Origin: Sporosarcina sp. Marseille-Q4943
Lineage (GTDB): Bacteria > Bacillota > Bacilli > Bacillales_A > Planococcaceae
Direction of reading: 5' to 3'
Assembly (NCBI RefSeq): GCF_943736995.1
Contig: NZ_CALSFT010000002.1
Coordinates: forward strand, 1,116,001 to 1,180,000
DNA: 64,000 bases
Shown here: positions 43,939 through 52,821 of the stretch, in pieces
Layout of the letters: each line of letters begins with the position of its first letter
How positions within the stretch are numbered: position 1 is the first letter of the stretch
Program-made: the position numbers and the translations under genes
Notes under the pieces: model-generated
Told to the model about the DNA's origin: nothing
Database searches by the model: none
The model's input: the letters and a program-made list of their open reading frames with translations, nothing else

Positions 43939-45144
43939 ATGAAATGGAAAGAAATATTGATTCGTTATGGAGAATTGTCTTTAAAAGGACGAAATCGTAA
44001 CCATTTTGTACGAAAGTTAAGAAATAACATAAAAGATGCATTGACTGATTTGAAATCTGTTCAACTGCGTGCTGAACGGGATCGTATGTTTTTACTTGCA
44101 GATAATGAGGCAGATATGAGAGAGGCAATTGAACGGTTGCCGCATATTTTTGGCATCCAATCGTTCAGTCCGGTCGCCATGTGTGAGGCGGATCTTGACG
44201 CAATCAAACAGAAAGCGCTTGAAGTGATTGGAACCGAACATACTGCAGGCAAAACATTCAAAGTGGAAATAAAGCGTGCCGACAAAACATTCCCATATGT
44301 AACAGGTGAACTGCAACAAGCAATTGGTGGACATGTATTGCATCATTTCCCTGAACTTACCGTTCAAGTGAGGAAGCCCGATATTATGTTACTCGTCGAT
44401 ATTCGTAAAGAAGGGGCATTCCTCACCTCGAAAGTATATAAAGGGGCAGGAGGCATGCCTGTTGGGTCGAATGGGCATTCATTGCTCATGCTCTCGGGAG
44501 GCATTGATAGCCCAGTTGCGGGATACCTCCTCATGAAACGCGGCGTCTCAATCGATGCAATCCATTTTGCAAGCCCTCCTTATACGAGCGAGTTAGCAAA
44601 ACGGAAAGTAATGGATTTAACAGAAAAACTATGCTCATTCGGAGCCCCGGTCCGCCTGCATGTCATCCCGTTTACAGAACTGCAACAAGCAATTGTCAAA
44701 CAAGTGCCTGACAATTTGACGATGACGACAACAAGAAGGATGATGCTTCAAATCGCCGATAAAGTGCGAAAAGAAATTGGAGCCTTGGCGATAGTTACTG
44801 GAGAGAGCCTAGGTCAAGTTGCAAGTCAGACACTTGAAAGCCTTACTGCTATTAATGAAGTGACTGCGACTCCTATCCTTCGTCCATTAATCGCGATGGA
44901 TAAACTGGATATCATCGAAATTTCCCAACAAATCGGGACATATGATACTTCAATTAGACCCTATGAGGATTGCTGTACAATCTTTACCCCGAGCAACCCA
45001 AAAACAAAACCGAAACTTGAACGGGTTCTTCATTTCGAAAGCTTTTTTGATTTTCAACCTATGATCGAAGAAGCGGTGAGAAACAGAGAGGTTATTGAAG
45101 TTTGGCGGCAGCAAGAGAAGGAAGAATTCGAGGATCTTCTTTAA
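43939..45144 (+). CDS. thiI: tRNA 4-thiouridine synthetase ThiI
   Basis: Uses ATP and persulfide sulfur to make s4U8 in tRNA. 401 aa: N-terminal ferredoxin-like region (IRYGELSLKGRNRNHFVRKL), THUMP ~60-165, and a PP-loop ATP site LSGGIDSPVAGYL near 190. No C-terminal rhodanese domain, so sulfur must come straight from the desulfurase encoded just upstream. YEDCCTIFTPSNP holds the conserved Cys near 345. Translationally linked to the desulfurase. Confidence 0.95.
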   Translation: MKWKEILIRYGELSLKGRNRNHFVRKLRNNIKDALTDLKSVQLRAERDRMFLLADNEADMREAIERLPHIFGIQSFSPVAMCEADLDAIKQKALEVIGTEHTAGKTFKVEIKRADKTFPYVTGELQQAIGGHVLHHFPELTVQVRKPDIMLLVDIRKEGAFLTSKVYKGAGGMPVGSNGHSLLMLSGGIDSPVAGYLLMKRGVSIDAIHFASPPYTSELAKRKVMDLTEKLCSFGAPVRLHVIPFTELQQAIVKQVPDNLTMTTTRRMMLQIADKVRKEIGALAIVTGESLGQVASQTLESLTAINEVTATPILRPLIAMDKLDIIEISQQIGTYDTSIRPYEDCCTIFTPSNPKTKPKLERVLHFESFFDFQPMIEEAVRNREVIEVWRQQEKEEFEDLL

Positions 45145-45175
45145 TATAAAAGAAAAAATTCCCATTACACCTCCT

Positions 45176-45204
45176 GCATGAATTTCCGGAAACGGTCCAT
45201 TCTA
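45176..45204 (+). promoter_or_regulatory. Sigma-G promoter of sspA
   Basis: GCATG (45176-45180), a 17-nt spacer, CATTCTA (45198-45204): full matches to the forespore consensus GMATR / CATNMTA, 25 nt upstream of the SASP start. Confidence 0.8.
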
Positions 45205-45228
45205 TATGCACAAGGAGGTGACAACGAC

Positions 45229-45438
45229 ATGGCTAACAACAACAGCGGCAACTCAAACCAACTCCTAGTTCCAGGGGTACAACAAGCGCTTGACCAAATG
45301 AAAAACGAAATCGCAGCTGAATTTGGTGTAAACCTTGGACCAGACTCCACATCGCGTGCCAACGGTTCCGTCGGCGGAGAAATTACTAAGCGATTAGTGC
45401 GTCAAGCCCAACAACAAATGAAGGGTTTCCAACAATAA
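45229..45438 (+). CDS. sspA: Alpha/beta-type small acid-soluble spore protein
   Basis: 69-residue forespore DNA-coating protein. Typical N/Q/A-rich composition, with the two family blocks [21 protein letters not shown] and [21 protein letters not shown] (the first contains the Glu-Phe bond cut by the GPR protease at germination). AAGGAGGTG precedes the ATG; an in-frame ATG 51 nt upstream lies inside the promoter and is not used. Its presence shows the organism makes endospores. Confidence 0.96.
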   Translation: MANNNSGNSNQLLVPGVQQALDQMKNEIAAEFGVNLGPDSTSRANGSVGGEITKRLVRQAQQQMKGFQQ

Positions 45439-45451
45439 TAACGAATGCATG

Positions 45452-45485
45452 AAAGCTGTCCCGGATTTCCGGGGCAGTTTTTCTT
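45452..45485 (+). terminator. Terminator of sspA
   Basis: AAAGCTGTCCCGG/CCGGGGCAGTTT followed by TTCTTTT. Confidence 0.85.
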
Positions 45486-45555
45486 TTATTACACATCAGT
45501 CTTGACTTCGAGTAGAAAGTTTATTCAAAATTCCTGCAAGAAAAATGAATATGTT

Positions 45556-45584
45556 TTGAACTTTCAACAATACGTTTGTATAAT
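45556..45584 (+). promoter_or_regulatory. Sigma-A promoter of ytcI
   Basis: TTGAAC (45556-45561), a 17-nt spacer, TATAAT (45579-45584), 23 nt before the TTG start. Confidence 0.75.
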
Positions 45585-45607
45585 TAATTCATAAGGGGGA
45601 GATCAGT

Positions 45608-47182
45608 TTGAATCGTGATGAATTACTTGCACCGGAAATTTATAACCTCGTTTCTGAATTCGAACGGTACGCTACGAGTAAAGGAAAGCGTGCATTGATT
45701 TATGTCAATTCAGATGGACAAGAAAAGGAAATTACATACGATCAGCTAATGGCTTCTGCGAATAAAGCCGCAAACGTATTTATCGAAAACGGGTTGGGTA
45801 AAGGGGATGTCATTCTTGTCATGGTTCCCCGTACAATTGATGCGTACGTGACATATATCGGAGCGTTGAAAGCTGGGATTGTTGTCATCCCAAGCTCTGA
45901 AATGCTTCGTTCCTCCGATATCGAGTATCGGTTGGAGCATAGTCAAGCGAAAGCCATAGTCGCCTACGATGCGTTTATGGATCAGTTCGAAGCTGTGAAA
46001 AACCTACAAGGCGTCCAATTGTTTGTAATCGGCGAAGCGGGCGACGGCCATAAATCATTAACTCGTCTGATGGACTCTGCTTCATCTACATTCGACGCAC
46101 CATCGACAAAAAGTTCGGATATCGCGTTTTTATCTTATACATCGGGCACGACAGGAAAGCCGAAAGGGGTCGTCCATACACATGGATGGGCTTACGCACA
46201 TTTACGGACTGCAGGACCGAACTGGCTTGGCATCGAGGAAGGAGACGTCGTATGGGCGACTGCTGCACCAGGATGGCAAAAATGGATTTGGTCTCCTTTC
46301 CTTTCCGTGCTGGGCAGCGGTGCGACAGGACTTGTTTATGACGGAAAATTCGATGTGAAAACTTATTTGGATCTAATAAAAAAATATGCCGTGAACGTGC
46401 TATGCTGTACGCCTACGGAATACCGGTTCATGGCAAAAGCTGAAAATTTACAGGACTATAACCTATCCTCACTTCGCAGCGCCGTATCTGCAGGTGAGCC
46501 GCTAAACAGGGAAGTAATCGATATTTTTGAGAAGATATTCAATCTTGCGGTCAGGGATGGGTATGGACAAACGGAAAATACACTACTCGTCGGAACGATG
46601 ATAGGGATGGAAGCAAGGCCGGGCTCAATGGGGAAACCTACACCAGGGAACCAGGTTGATATTATCGATGAGGATGGGAAGCCGGTTTCTGCAGGAGAGG
46701 TGGGCGATATTGCCGTCCACATTTCAACGCCTGCTCTCTTCAAAGAGTATTTAAATGACCCTGAAAGGACAAAAATGCAATTTAGGGGCGAATACTATGT
46801 GACAGGGGACCGGGCGAAACTCGATGAAGATGGATACTTCTGGTTCGAAGGGCGGGGCGATGATATTATTATCAGCTCAGGTTATACGATCGGACCCTTT
46901 GAGGTTGAAGATGCATTGACGAAGCATCCGGCAGTACGTGAATGTGCAGTTGTCGGCAGTCCGGATGAAGTGCGGGGCAGCATCGTTAAAGCGTTCGTCG
47001 TATTGCGTAATCCCGAAATGGAGCATCATGAACATCTCGTGCAAGAATTGCAGGAACATGTGAAGACATTGACGGCTCCTTATAAGTATCCACGCAAAAT
47101 TGAATTCGTGGAAGAATTGCCGAAGACCGCCTCGGGTAAAATCATGCGAGTCGAATTGAGGAAGTTAGAGAAGAATAAATGA
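45608..47182 (+). CDS. ytcI: Acyl-CoA synthetase YtcI-like
   Basis: AMP-forming acyl-CoA ligase, 524 aa, closer to acetyl/medium-chain synthetases (MbcS group) than to FadD. SYTSGTTGKPKG near residue 177, WQKWIWSPFLSVLG, GYGQTENTLL near 317, YVTGDRAKLDEDGYFWFEGR near 395 and PKTASGKIMRVELR near 505 (catalytic Lys). The substrate is probably a short branched or medium acyl chain, by family. TTG start behind AAGGGGGA. sspA-ytcI adjacency matches B. subtilis. The C-terminal PKTASGK Lys is the usual acetylation target in this family. Confidence 0.88.
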   Translation: MNRDELLAPEIYNLVSEFERYATSKGKRALIYVNSDGQEKEITYDQLMASANKAANVFIENGLGKGDVILVMVPRTIDAYVTYIGALKAGIVVIPSSEMLRSSDIEYRLEHSQAKAIVAYDAFMDQFEAVKNLQGVQLFVIGEAGDGHKSLTRLMDSASSTFDAPSTKSSDIAFLSYTSGTTGKPKGVVHTHGWAYAHLRTAGPNWLGIEEGDVVWATAAPGWQKWIWSPFLSVLGSGATGLVYDGKFDVKTYLDLIKKYAVNVLCCTPTEYRFMAKAENLQDYNLSSLRSAVSAGEPLNREVIDIFEKIFNLAVRDGYGQTENTLLVGTMIGMEARPGSMGKPTPGNQVDIIDEDGKPVSAGEVGDIAVHISTPALFKEYLNDPERTKMQFRGEYYVTGDRAKLDEDGYFWFEGRGDDIIISSGYTIGPFEVEDALTKHPAVRECAVVGSPDEVRGSIVKAFVVLRNPEMEHHEHLVQELQEHVKTLTAPYKYPRKIEFVEELPKTASGKIMRVELRKLEKNK

Positions 47183-47191
47183 ACGCCTTAG

Positions 47192-47226
47192 ACCGTCCTA
47201 TGCCCGAATGGCTTGGACGGTTTTTC
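47192..47226 (+). terminator. Terminator of ytcI
   Basis: ACCGTCC/GGACGGT stem (47192-47198, 47215-47221) followed by TTTTCC. Confidence 0.7.
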
Positions 47227-47235
47227 CTTCGCGGG

Positions 47236-47264
47236 TTTACGAATGGTTTTGAAAGGACTATAAT
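47236..47264 (+). promoter_or_regulatory. Promoter of rarD
   Basis: TTTACG (47236-47241), a 17-nt spacer, TATAAT (47259-47264). The -10 is embedded in a small palindrome AGGAC-TATAATT-GTCCT. Confidence 0.55.
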
Positions 47265-47291
47265 TGTCCTATTCGAAAGGAGGGTGCCTGA

Positions 47292-48209
47292 ATGCAGTCT
47301 GAAAAAAGTGGTATCCTATGGGTCGTCGGAGCCTTTCTCATTTGGGGATTCATGCCGATTTACTGGAAGCATCTTGAACATGTGCAAAGTGATGAAATTC
47401 TAACAGGGCGGATCATGTGGGCATTCGTTTCAACAGTCCTTGTAGTCTTGCTTATGAAAAATGGCAAACAGCTTTTTTATGACATACGGGAGCTGTGGAA
47501 AAGCCAGTCCCAATTTTGGGGTCTATTCATCGCAACCGTGTTAATCACGGCAAATTGGTTTACCTACATATGGGCGGTCAATCATAATTACATCGTGCAA
47601 ACGAGTCTTGGTTATTATATTAATCCTCTAGTATCCGTTTTACTTGGCATCTTCTTCCTGAAGGAGAAGCTTTCTTCCTCACAGAAGATTGCTTTCCTGC
47701 TTGCCTTTACGGGAGTCATTATTTTAACAGTTTCATACGGAAGATTTCCGTGGATCGCTTTAAGTCTTGCAATTACTTTCGCTGTTTACGGATTCATTAA
47801 GAAAAACATCAAATTGGATGCCCTTCGTGGATTGGCGATTGAGACATTATTCATTACGCCTTTCGCAGTTGGCTATTACATCTATCTATTCATAAAAGGG
47901 CAAGCCGTCTTTTTACACGGAGATACTAAAACGGATATCCTCCTCATCCTTACAGGCATCGCAACTGCACTTCCGCTTGTCATGTATGCGAAAGGAGTGC
48001 GGATGATTCCATTGTATGTCGCGGGGTTCATTCAATATATCGCGCCTACTATGATGTTGTTCCTCGGTGTAGTTGTCTACAAGGAATCGTTTGGTGGAAT
48101 TGAAATGCTATCATTTTCTTTAATATGGGCAGCGCTTATCCTTTTCACGGTTTCAAAGGTTTATGAATCAGTTTTGACAAAACGGAGCGCTCATGAATCT
48201 TCCAAGTAA
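47292..48209 (+). CDS. rarD: EamA/RarD-type transporter
   Basis: A drug/metabolite-superfamily membrane protein of 305 aa with about ten predicted helices in two EamA halves, each opening with an ILWVVGAFLIWGFMPIYWKH- or AITFAVYGFIKKN-type helix. RarD hallmarks include EILTGRIMWAF near residue 35, the NWFTYIWAVNH loop near 95 and SLGYYINPLVSVLLG near 110. Substrate unknown. AAGGAGGGTGCCTGA precedes the ATG. Likely monocistronic. Confidence 0.88.
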   Translation: MQSEKSGILWVVGAFLIWGFMPIYWKHLEHVQSDEILTGRIMWAFVSTVLVVLLMKNGKQLFYDIRELWKSQSQFWGLFIATVLITANWFTYIWAVNHNYIVQTSLGYYINPLVSVLLGIFFLKEKLSSSQKIAFLLAFTGVIILTVSYGRFPWIALSLAITFAVYGFIKKNIKLDALRGLAIETLFITPFAVGYYIYLFIKGQAVFLHGDTKTDILLILTGIATALPLVMYAKGVRMIPLYVAGFIQYIAPTMMLFLGVVVYKESFGGIEMLSFSLIWAALILFTVSKVYESVLTKRSAHESSK

Positions 48210-48272
48210 AATGAAACATTTGTGAGGATTGAAACGTATACAATGATGCAAGAAAGAAGGGGGAATTACATA

Positions 48273-49277
48273 ATGGCGATGAAAAGATGGATCGCAATCA
48301 TCGTAGCTGCGGTGCTTATCTTCATTTCAATAGGCATCAACTCACTTTCATATTTATTCACGAGGGATTTCAGTGGTTTCATGGAGGAATTGGCAGCAGG
48401 CAAAACAGGTTATAGCGAAGTGGTCATTGAACAAGGAAAAGGACGAGATCGAATTGCCGTCCTTACATTGGATGGGGTCATACAGGACGTCGGAAGCTCC
48501 TTGTTCGCAGCGGGCGGTTACAACCACCAGGTATTCATGTCGCAGCTTCATGATATTTTGAACGATCAGACGGTCAAGGGTGTTGTCCTATCAGTGAACA
48601 CGCCAGGCGGCGGAGTCGTAGAATCATCGGATATTTATGATGCCATCAGGGCAATCCAAACCGAAAGGGAAATTCCTGTTTACGTAGCAATGGGTGGACT
48701 GGCCGCGTCAGGAGGCTATTATGTATCCGCACCAGCTGAAAAAATATTCGTACACCCAGAAACGATTACCGGATCTATCGGAGTCATCATGGAGAGCGTC
48801 AATTACGCTAAGCTTGCCGAAAAGTATGGGATTGATTTTAATACGATTAAAACAGGGCCTTACAAAGATATCATGAGCGGCTCCCGTGAAATGACTGAAG
48901 AAGAGCATAATATGCTTCAGGAAATGATCAATGATTCGTACGAGCGGTTTGTGTCGATTGTTGCAGAGGGCCGCGATATGTCGACGGAACAAGTGAAGAA
49001 AGTGGCGGATGGTCGCATCATGAACGGCAGACAGGCGATCGAATCTGGCCTTGCTGATGATTACGGCAAAATGGGCGATGTCATCGATGCATTGAAAGCT
49101 GATTATAAGCTGGAAAATGCAACGGTCTTTGAATACGCGCCGATGGATAGCTTAGGCTCCATTTTCGGAGTGAAGGTCGGAAATCTATTCGGACGCAATA
49201 TTGAGTCGGAACTGATTGGGAAATTGCTTTCCGATTACGATGCACCACGGATGATGTACTTATATGGAGAAAAATAA
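48273..49277 (+). CDS. sppA: Signal peptide peptidase SppA
   Basis: Membrane-anchored S49 serine protease, 334 aa, with one N-terminal helix (residues ~5-27) and an extracytoplasmic domain. The catalytic Ser lies in MGGLAASGGYYVSA and the Lys in KTGPYKDIMSGSREMT; SVNTPGGGV is the oxyanion-associated loop. ATG 48273 is used because AAGGGGGA is upstream; the ATG at 48222 has no ribosome site. Followed 12 nt later by yteJ. In B. subtilis SppA with YteJ contributes to lantibiotic resistance, and the coupling is conserved here. Confidence 0.93.
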   Translation: MAMKRWIAIIVAAVLIFISIGINSLSYLFTRDFSGFMEELAAGKTGYSEVVIEQGKGRDRIAVLTLDGVIQDVGSSLFAAGGYNHQVFMSQLHDILNDQTVKGVVLSVNTPGGGVVESSDIYDAIRAIQTEREIPVYVAMGGLAASGGYYVSAPAEKIFVHPETITGSIGVIMESVNYAKLAEKYGIDFNTIKTGPYKDIMSGSREMTEEEHNMLQEMINDSYERFVSIVAEGRDMSTEQVKKVADGRIMNGRQAIESGLADDYGKMGDVIDALKADYKLENATVFEYAPMDSLGSIFGVKVGNLFGRNIESELIGKLLSDYDAPRMMYLYGEK

Positions 49278-49289
49278 GGAGGGATAGGC

Positions 49290-49874
49290 ATGACGGATCA
49301 TATTGAAGATAATCAGTCGATGAGGGACATTCCCAAGCCGAATCGCCTCCCTGAATATGAAATTGTCCGAACAGAGCGCTTTATACCGAAGTTTGCCGGT
49401 TTTTGGACACGTTTTTGGGCATATGTCATTGACTTGCTGATCGTTTCATCGATAAGTGGAATATTCATTAAACCGGTATTCAGGGTATTGGATATTAAAA
49501 TTTCCAATCCTTCATTTCTTTTATTCAGCCCATACAAAGTGACACTCCTCATTCTGTTCCTAGGCTATTTCGCACTCATGACGAAGGTTGCCGGTCAGAC
49601 AGTCGGGAAAATGATTTTAGGAATTAAAGTCGTCAGACAAGATGGGGGAGAGCTGACTTGGGGCACGATTCTTTTCAGGGAAGTGATTGGCCGCTTCATT
49701 TCAAAGCTTCTTACAATCCCTTATCTGCTCGTTGTCTTCATGCCGAAAAAGGAGTCCTTGCACGACCTTTTTGCTGACACGTACGTTATCCATGAACAAT
49801 CATTTGAAAGGGAAGTCATTGAGACGAGACAGGAGCGCAAGGGTGAAGAGTTGCATGCCGGAACAATTGTTTAG
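49290..49874 (+). CDS. yteJ: RDD-family membrane protein YteJ
   Basis: 194 aa with an RDD domain at ~35-170: FAGFWTRFWAYVIDLLIV (first Arg/Asp), ALMTKVAGQTVGKMILGIKV, RQDGGELTWG and LHDLFADTYVI (last Asp). Three membrane segments. The ~30-residue N-terminus and the charged C-terminus are cytoplasmic or variable. In B. subtilis YteJ inhibits SppA; the same operon exists here. AAGGAGGGATAGGC precedes the ATG. Confidence 0.9.
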   Translation: MTDHIEDNQSMRDIPKPNRLPEYEIVRTERFIPKFAGFWTRFWAYVIDLLIVSSISGIFIKPVFRVLDIKISNPSFLLFSPYKVTLLILFLGYFALMTKVAGQTVGKMILGIKVVRQDGGELTWGTILFREVIGRFISKLLTIPYLLVVFMPKKESLHDLFADTYVIHEQSFEREVIETRQERKGEELHAGTIV

Positions 49875-49907
49875 TAGAATGAACTGAAATGATAAGGAGG
49901 CGTCTTC

Positions 49908-50414
49908 ATGGTAAATGTCACTTTTAAACAAAATCCGGTTACATTGCTCGGAAAAGAAGTAACAGTAGGCGACAAAGCTCCAGATTTCACAGTTCTATCC
50001 AATGATTTACAACCGGTCACGCTGAATGATTCGAAAGGGAAAATTCGCTTGATAAGCGTTGTCCCATCCATCGATACTGGTGTTTGCTCAGAGCAAACTC
50101 GTAAATTCAGCCAAGAAGCGACTTCGCTAGGAGATAATGTGGAAGTGCTCACGATTTCTGTCGACCTTCCTTTTGCACAAGCAAGATGGGGTGCAACAGA
50201 AGGGATCAGCAACGTCCAGACATTATCGGACCACCGGGACCTTTCATTCGGGGAAGCATACGGGGTCGTCATGAAAGAGCTTCGGCTATTGGCGCGTTCC
50301 ATCTTCGTTGTCGACAAGGATGATACAGTCACTTACGTTGAGTATGTCATGGAAGGTACAGACCATCCTAATTATGAAAAAGCGATTGCAGCAGTAAACG
50401 AACTGACGAAATAA
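49908..50414 (+). CDS. tpx: Thiol peroxidase Tpx without resolving cysteine
   Basis: Atypical 2-Cys peroxiredoxin family, 168 aa. The peroxidatic site [15 protein letters not shown] has Cys60. The [17 protein letters not shown] segment carries Gly95 where E. coli and B. subtilis Tpx have the resolving Cys; Cys60 is the only cysteine in the protein. [29 protein letters not shown] is otherwise canonical. It would therefore have to be recycled by an external thiol such as bacillithiol or thioredoxin. Strong AAGGAGG before the ATG. Order tpx-ytxK as in B. subtilis. Confidence 0.93.
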   Translation: MVNVTFKQNPVTLLGKEVTVGDKAPDFTVLSNDLQPVTLNDSKGKIRLISVVPSIDTGVCSEQTRKFSQEATSLGDNVEVLTISVDLPFAQARWGATEGISNVQTLSDHRDLSFGEAYGVVMKELRLLARSIFVVDKDDTVTYVEYVMEGTDHPNYEKAIAAVNELTK

Positions 50415-50419
50415 CTAGC

Positions 50420-50445
50420 TGGCCCACTCGGCAACGGGTGGGCCA
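50420..50445 (+). terminator. Hairpin after tpx
   Basis: TGGCCCACTCG/CGGGTGGGCCA around GCAA, GC-rich but with no T-run. It may attenuate read-through into ytxK. Confidence 0.5.
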
Positions 50446-50491
50446 CATTACCGTTATAAATGATTTGAATTTCGGATTAGAGGGATATGAT

Positions 50492-51412
50492 ATGGTGACG
50501 AATACAGAACAGATTTTTACATTTTTAAATGATTACACAGAATCAAAAAAAGAGGATCTTTATTTGGAGGCAGTGATTGAGGCTTGTAATGAGTGGCTTA
50601 CAGGCGAAACAATGCCTCGTTTGACCCCTTCTGTTTCAAAAGAGGAAATCCGAAGAGGAATTCAGCTCGCTGTCCTCAAGGGGATGAAAGAGCAAGCTCA
50701 GCCAAATCATCAAATGACACCGGATGCAATCGGCATGCTCATCGGTCATTTCGCAAACAAACTGATGCAGCACAAGAATGAAACAACTTTACTTGATCCG
50801 GCAGCTGGAACTGGCAATTTACTGTTCACCGTCATGAATACACTAGGTGATAAAGTTACCGCGACATCTGTGGAAATCGATGAACTGCTCGTCAGATTGT
50901 CCGCTGTTACTGCAGACCTTCTAGAACAGCCAGTTCGATTTTTCATCCAGGATGCATTGCGGCCATTGCTTGTCGACCCTGTTGACTTGGTCGTTTGTGA
51001 TCTTCCAGTCGGCTATTATCCTGATGATGACAATGCGCTCAACTTTGAAATGATGCCTGCGGAAGGCCATGCATTCGCCCATCATCTATTCATTGAACAG
51101 TCGATGAACCATTTAAAAGAAGGCGGATATGCAATATTCCTGACGCCGGCATCCCTTTTTGAATCGGACCAATCAGAGGCACTTCACCGCTATTTGAAAA
51201 AGAATGCTGTCATTCGGGCAGTCCTCCAACTTCCGGCTACCTTATTCCGCAGCGCTGCACACGAGAAAAGCATCTTCATCCTCCAGAAGCCGTACGCTGA
51301 AATGAAAGCCAAGCCGGATGTACTGCTGACAAAAGTGCCGAATATGTCGGAAAAACTAGCGATGTCCCGCTTCCTTGAGCAAATTGATGACTGGATAGGA
51401 AAAGAAGCATAA
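50492..51412 (+). CDS. ytxK: Class I SAM-dependent methyltransferase YtxK-like
   Basis: 306 aa, related to type I restriction N6-adenine methylases but stand-alone. Motif I is LLDPAAGTGNLLFTV near residue 103, an acidic ribose ligand lies in SVEIDELLVRLS, and the catalytic position that reads NPPY/F in active N6-methylases is CDLPVGYYPDD. That is a departure, so DNA methylation is uncertain. ATG 50492 follows GAGGG with good spacing. The neighbours tpx and, in other Bacillus, ackA are conserved. Target unknown. Confidence 0.8.
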   Translation: MVTNTEQIFTFLNDYTESKKEDLYLEAVIEACNEWLTGETMPRLTPSVSKEEIRRGIQLAVLKGMKEQAQPNHQMTPDAIGMLIGHFANKLMQHKNETTLLDPAAGTGNLLFTVMNTLGDKVTATSVEIDELLVRLSAVTADLLEQPVRFFIQDALRPLLVDPVDLVVCDLPVGYYPDDDNALNFEMMPAEGHAFAHHLFIEQSMNHLKEGGYAIFLTPASLFESDQSEALHRYLKKNAVIRAVLQLPATLFRSAAHEKSIFILQKPYAEMKAKPDVLLTKVPNMSEKLAMSRFLEQIDDWIGKEA

Positions 51413-51426
51413 ATTCTTGTCAAATG

Positions 51427-51466
51427 AACCTCTTCCAATCCCTCCGTGGATTGGAAGAGGTTTTTT
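51427..51466 (+). terminator. Terminator of ytxK
   Basis: Perfect 14-bp stem ACCTCTTCCAATCC/GGATTGGAAGAGGT then TTTTT. Confidence 0.9.
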
Positions 51467-51635
51467 GCATCATATTCAAGAAGTTGAAGAATCGAATTTG
51501 GTATGTGATTTTATCCCTTTCCTGCATACTTTAGTGAAAATAAGGGAAGGTATTTATTCAAGAAGTAATTATAATTCGTCTGTATGACAAGTTTCTACGA
51601 TAGTCCCAAAAAATATAGAAATGGTGATGAATAGG

Positions 51636-52277
51636 ATGGGTGTACATCAATATTTTAAAAGCTTATCTGATCTAGAACAAATTATCCGTTGTCCAGGGAA
51701 ATTCAAATATCAGCAGCATTCCGTCGCCAGTCATTCATTTAAGGTGGCAAAGATTGCTCAATTTCTAGGAACAGTCGAAGAGGAATGTGGGCAGAAAGTG
51801 GATTGGAGACTCCTATATGAAAAAGCATTAAACCATGATTACGCGGAACTTTTTACTGGGGATATAAAGACGCCTGTAAAATATGCCTCTCAAGAGTTGA
51901 AGCAGCTATTCAGTGAAGTGGAGGAAGAAATGACTAGGAAGTTTGTAGAAAGGGAAATTCCACCAGAGTTTCAAGCCATTTATTTGGAACGATTTAAAGA
52001 AGGTAAAGATGAGACATTGGAGGGGCGTATTTTATCAGTTGCTGATAAAGTCGATTTGCTCTATGAGGCATTCGGTGAGATTCAAAAGGCAAATCCGGAG
52101 CCGTTGTTTTTAGAGATATACGAAGAAGCATTGAGGACGATACTGCTGTTTCAAGATATGAATTGTGTGAAATACTTCCTGGGGCATATTCTTACCGATA
52201 TGCTCAATGAACGATTCACTGAACACGACGAGTTAACCGGCATTGCAATGCAGATAATCGAAGAGAATGGAAGTTAA
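51636..52277 (+). CDS. YfbR-like HD-domain hydrolase
   Basis: 213 aa. The HD metal site is spread as FKYQQHSVASHSFKVAKIA near residue 27-45, LNHDYAELFTGDIKTPVKY near 67-85 (the HD pair followed by the Y/D-T-P loop of 5'-deoxynucleotidases) and ILSVADKVDLLYEAFGE near 130. By family it would dephosphorylate deoxynucleoside monophosphates. The first ATG at 51621 has no ribosome site; 51636 follows GGTGATGAATAGG, with 51627 an alternative. Confidence 0.8.
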   Translation: MGVHQYFKSLSDLEQIIRCPGKFKYQQHSVASHSFKVAKIAQFLGTVEEECGQKVDWRLLYEKALNHDYAELFTGDIKTPVKYASQELKQLFSEVEEEMTRKFVEREIPPEFQAIYLERFKEGKDETLEGRILSVADKVDLLYEAFGEIQKANPEPLFLEIYEEALRTILLFQDMNCVKYFLGHILTDMLNERFTEHDELTGIAMQIIEENGS

Positions 52278-52330
52278 AAGACATACATATATCGCGCCGT
52301 GGATTGATCTGCAGATGGTTTGATATTATA

Positions 52331-52361
52331 AAAACCTGCCCATTTTGCCGGGCAGGTTTTT
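52331..52361 (+). terminator. Bidirectional terminator HD gene/usp
   Basis: AAAACCTGCCC/GGGCAGGTTTT with flanking A and T runs, between convergent genes. Confidence 0.88.
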
Positions 52362-52371
52362 CTTTTTCATA

Positions 52372-52821
52372 TCAATCTTCTTCAGGAGTACGCACAACAA
52401 GCACGTCACAAGCTGATGTGCGGACAATGTTTTCGGAAACGCTGCCAATGAGGAAACGTTCCACTTTGTTCAAACCAGTTGCGCCGCAAATGATAAGGTC
52501 AGCCCCAAGCTTCTTGGTTAAGTCACGGGAAATCATCGTTTTCGGAGAACCGTACTCAACGTGGATGTTTACGTTGCTCAAACCAAGGGCCTCCGCCTCT
52601 TGCTTGTATTCCGTTAGCAGCTCTTCTGCAAATTTGTGGGCACGTTCTGATATGGATCGATCATATGCTTCCACTGCCGCATATGAACGAGTATCGATGA
52701 TGTTCACCAAGTTCAAGGAGGCGTTATTACGTTGCGCAATGCCCATCGCTTTTTTGAATGCCCATCCGGATTCTTTCGATCCATCGACGGCTACGATAAT
52801 TTGATTGTATTTCAATACCAT
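52372..52821 (-). CDS. Universal stress protein UspA family
   Basis: 149 aa, single Usp domain. YNQIIVAVDGSKESGWAFKKA at the N-terminus and the ATP-binding GATGLNKVERFLIGSVSENI (G-2x-G-9x-G-S/T) near residue 115 indicate the nucleotide-binding subclass. ATG 52821 is preceded by GGAGTGATTGG; the longer in-frame extension lacks a site. The role is stress survival, mechanism unresolved. A tiny ORF with a strong ribosome site lies upstream on the same strand. Confidence 0.9.
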   Translation of the reverse strand: MVLKYNQIIVAVDGSKESGWAFKKAMGIAQRNNASLNLVNIIDTRSYAAVEAYDRSISERAHKFAEELLTEYKQEAEALGLSNVNIHVEYGSPKTMISRDLTKKLGADLIICGATGLNKVERFLIGSVSENIVRTSACDVLVVRTPEED

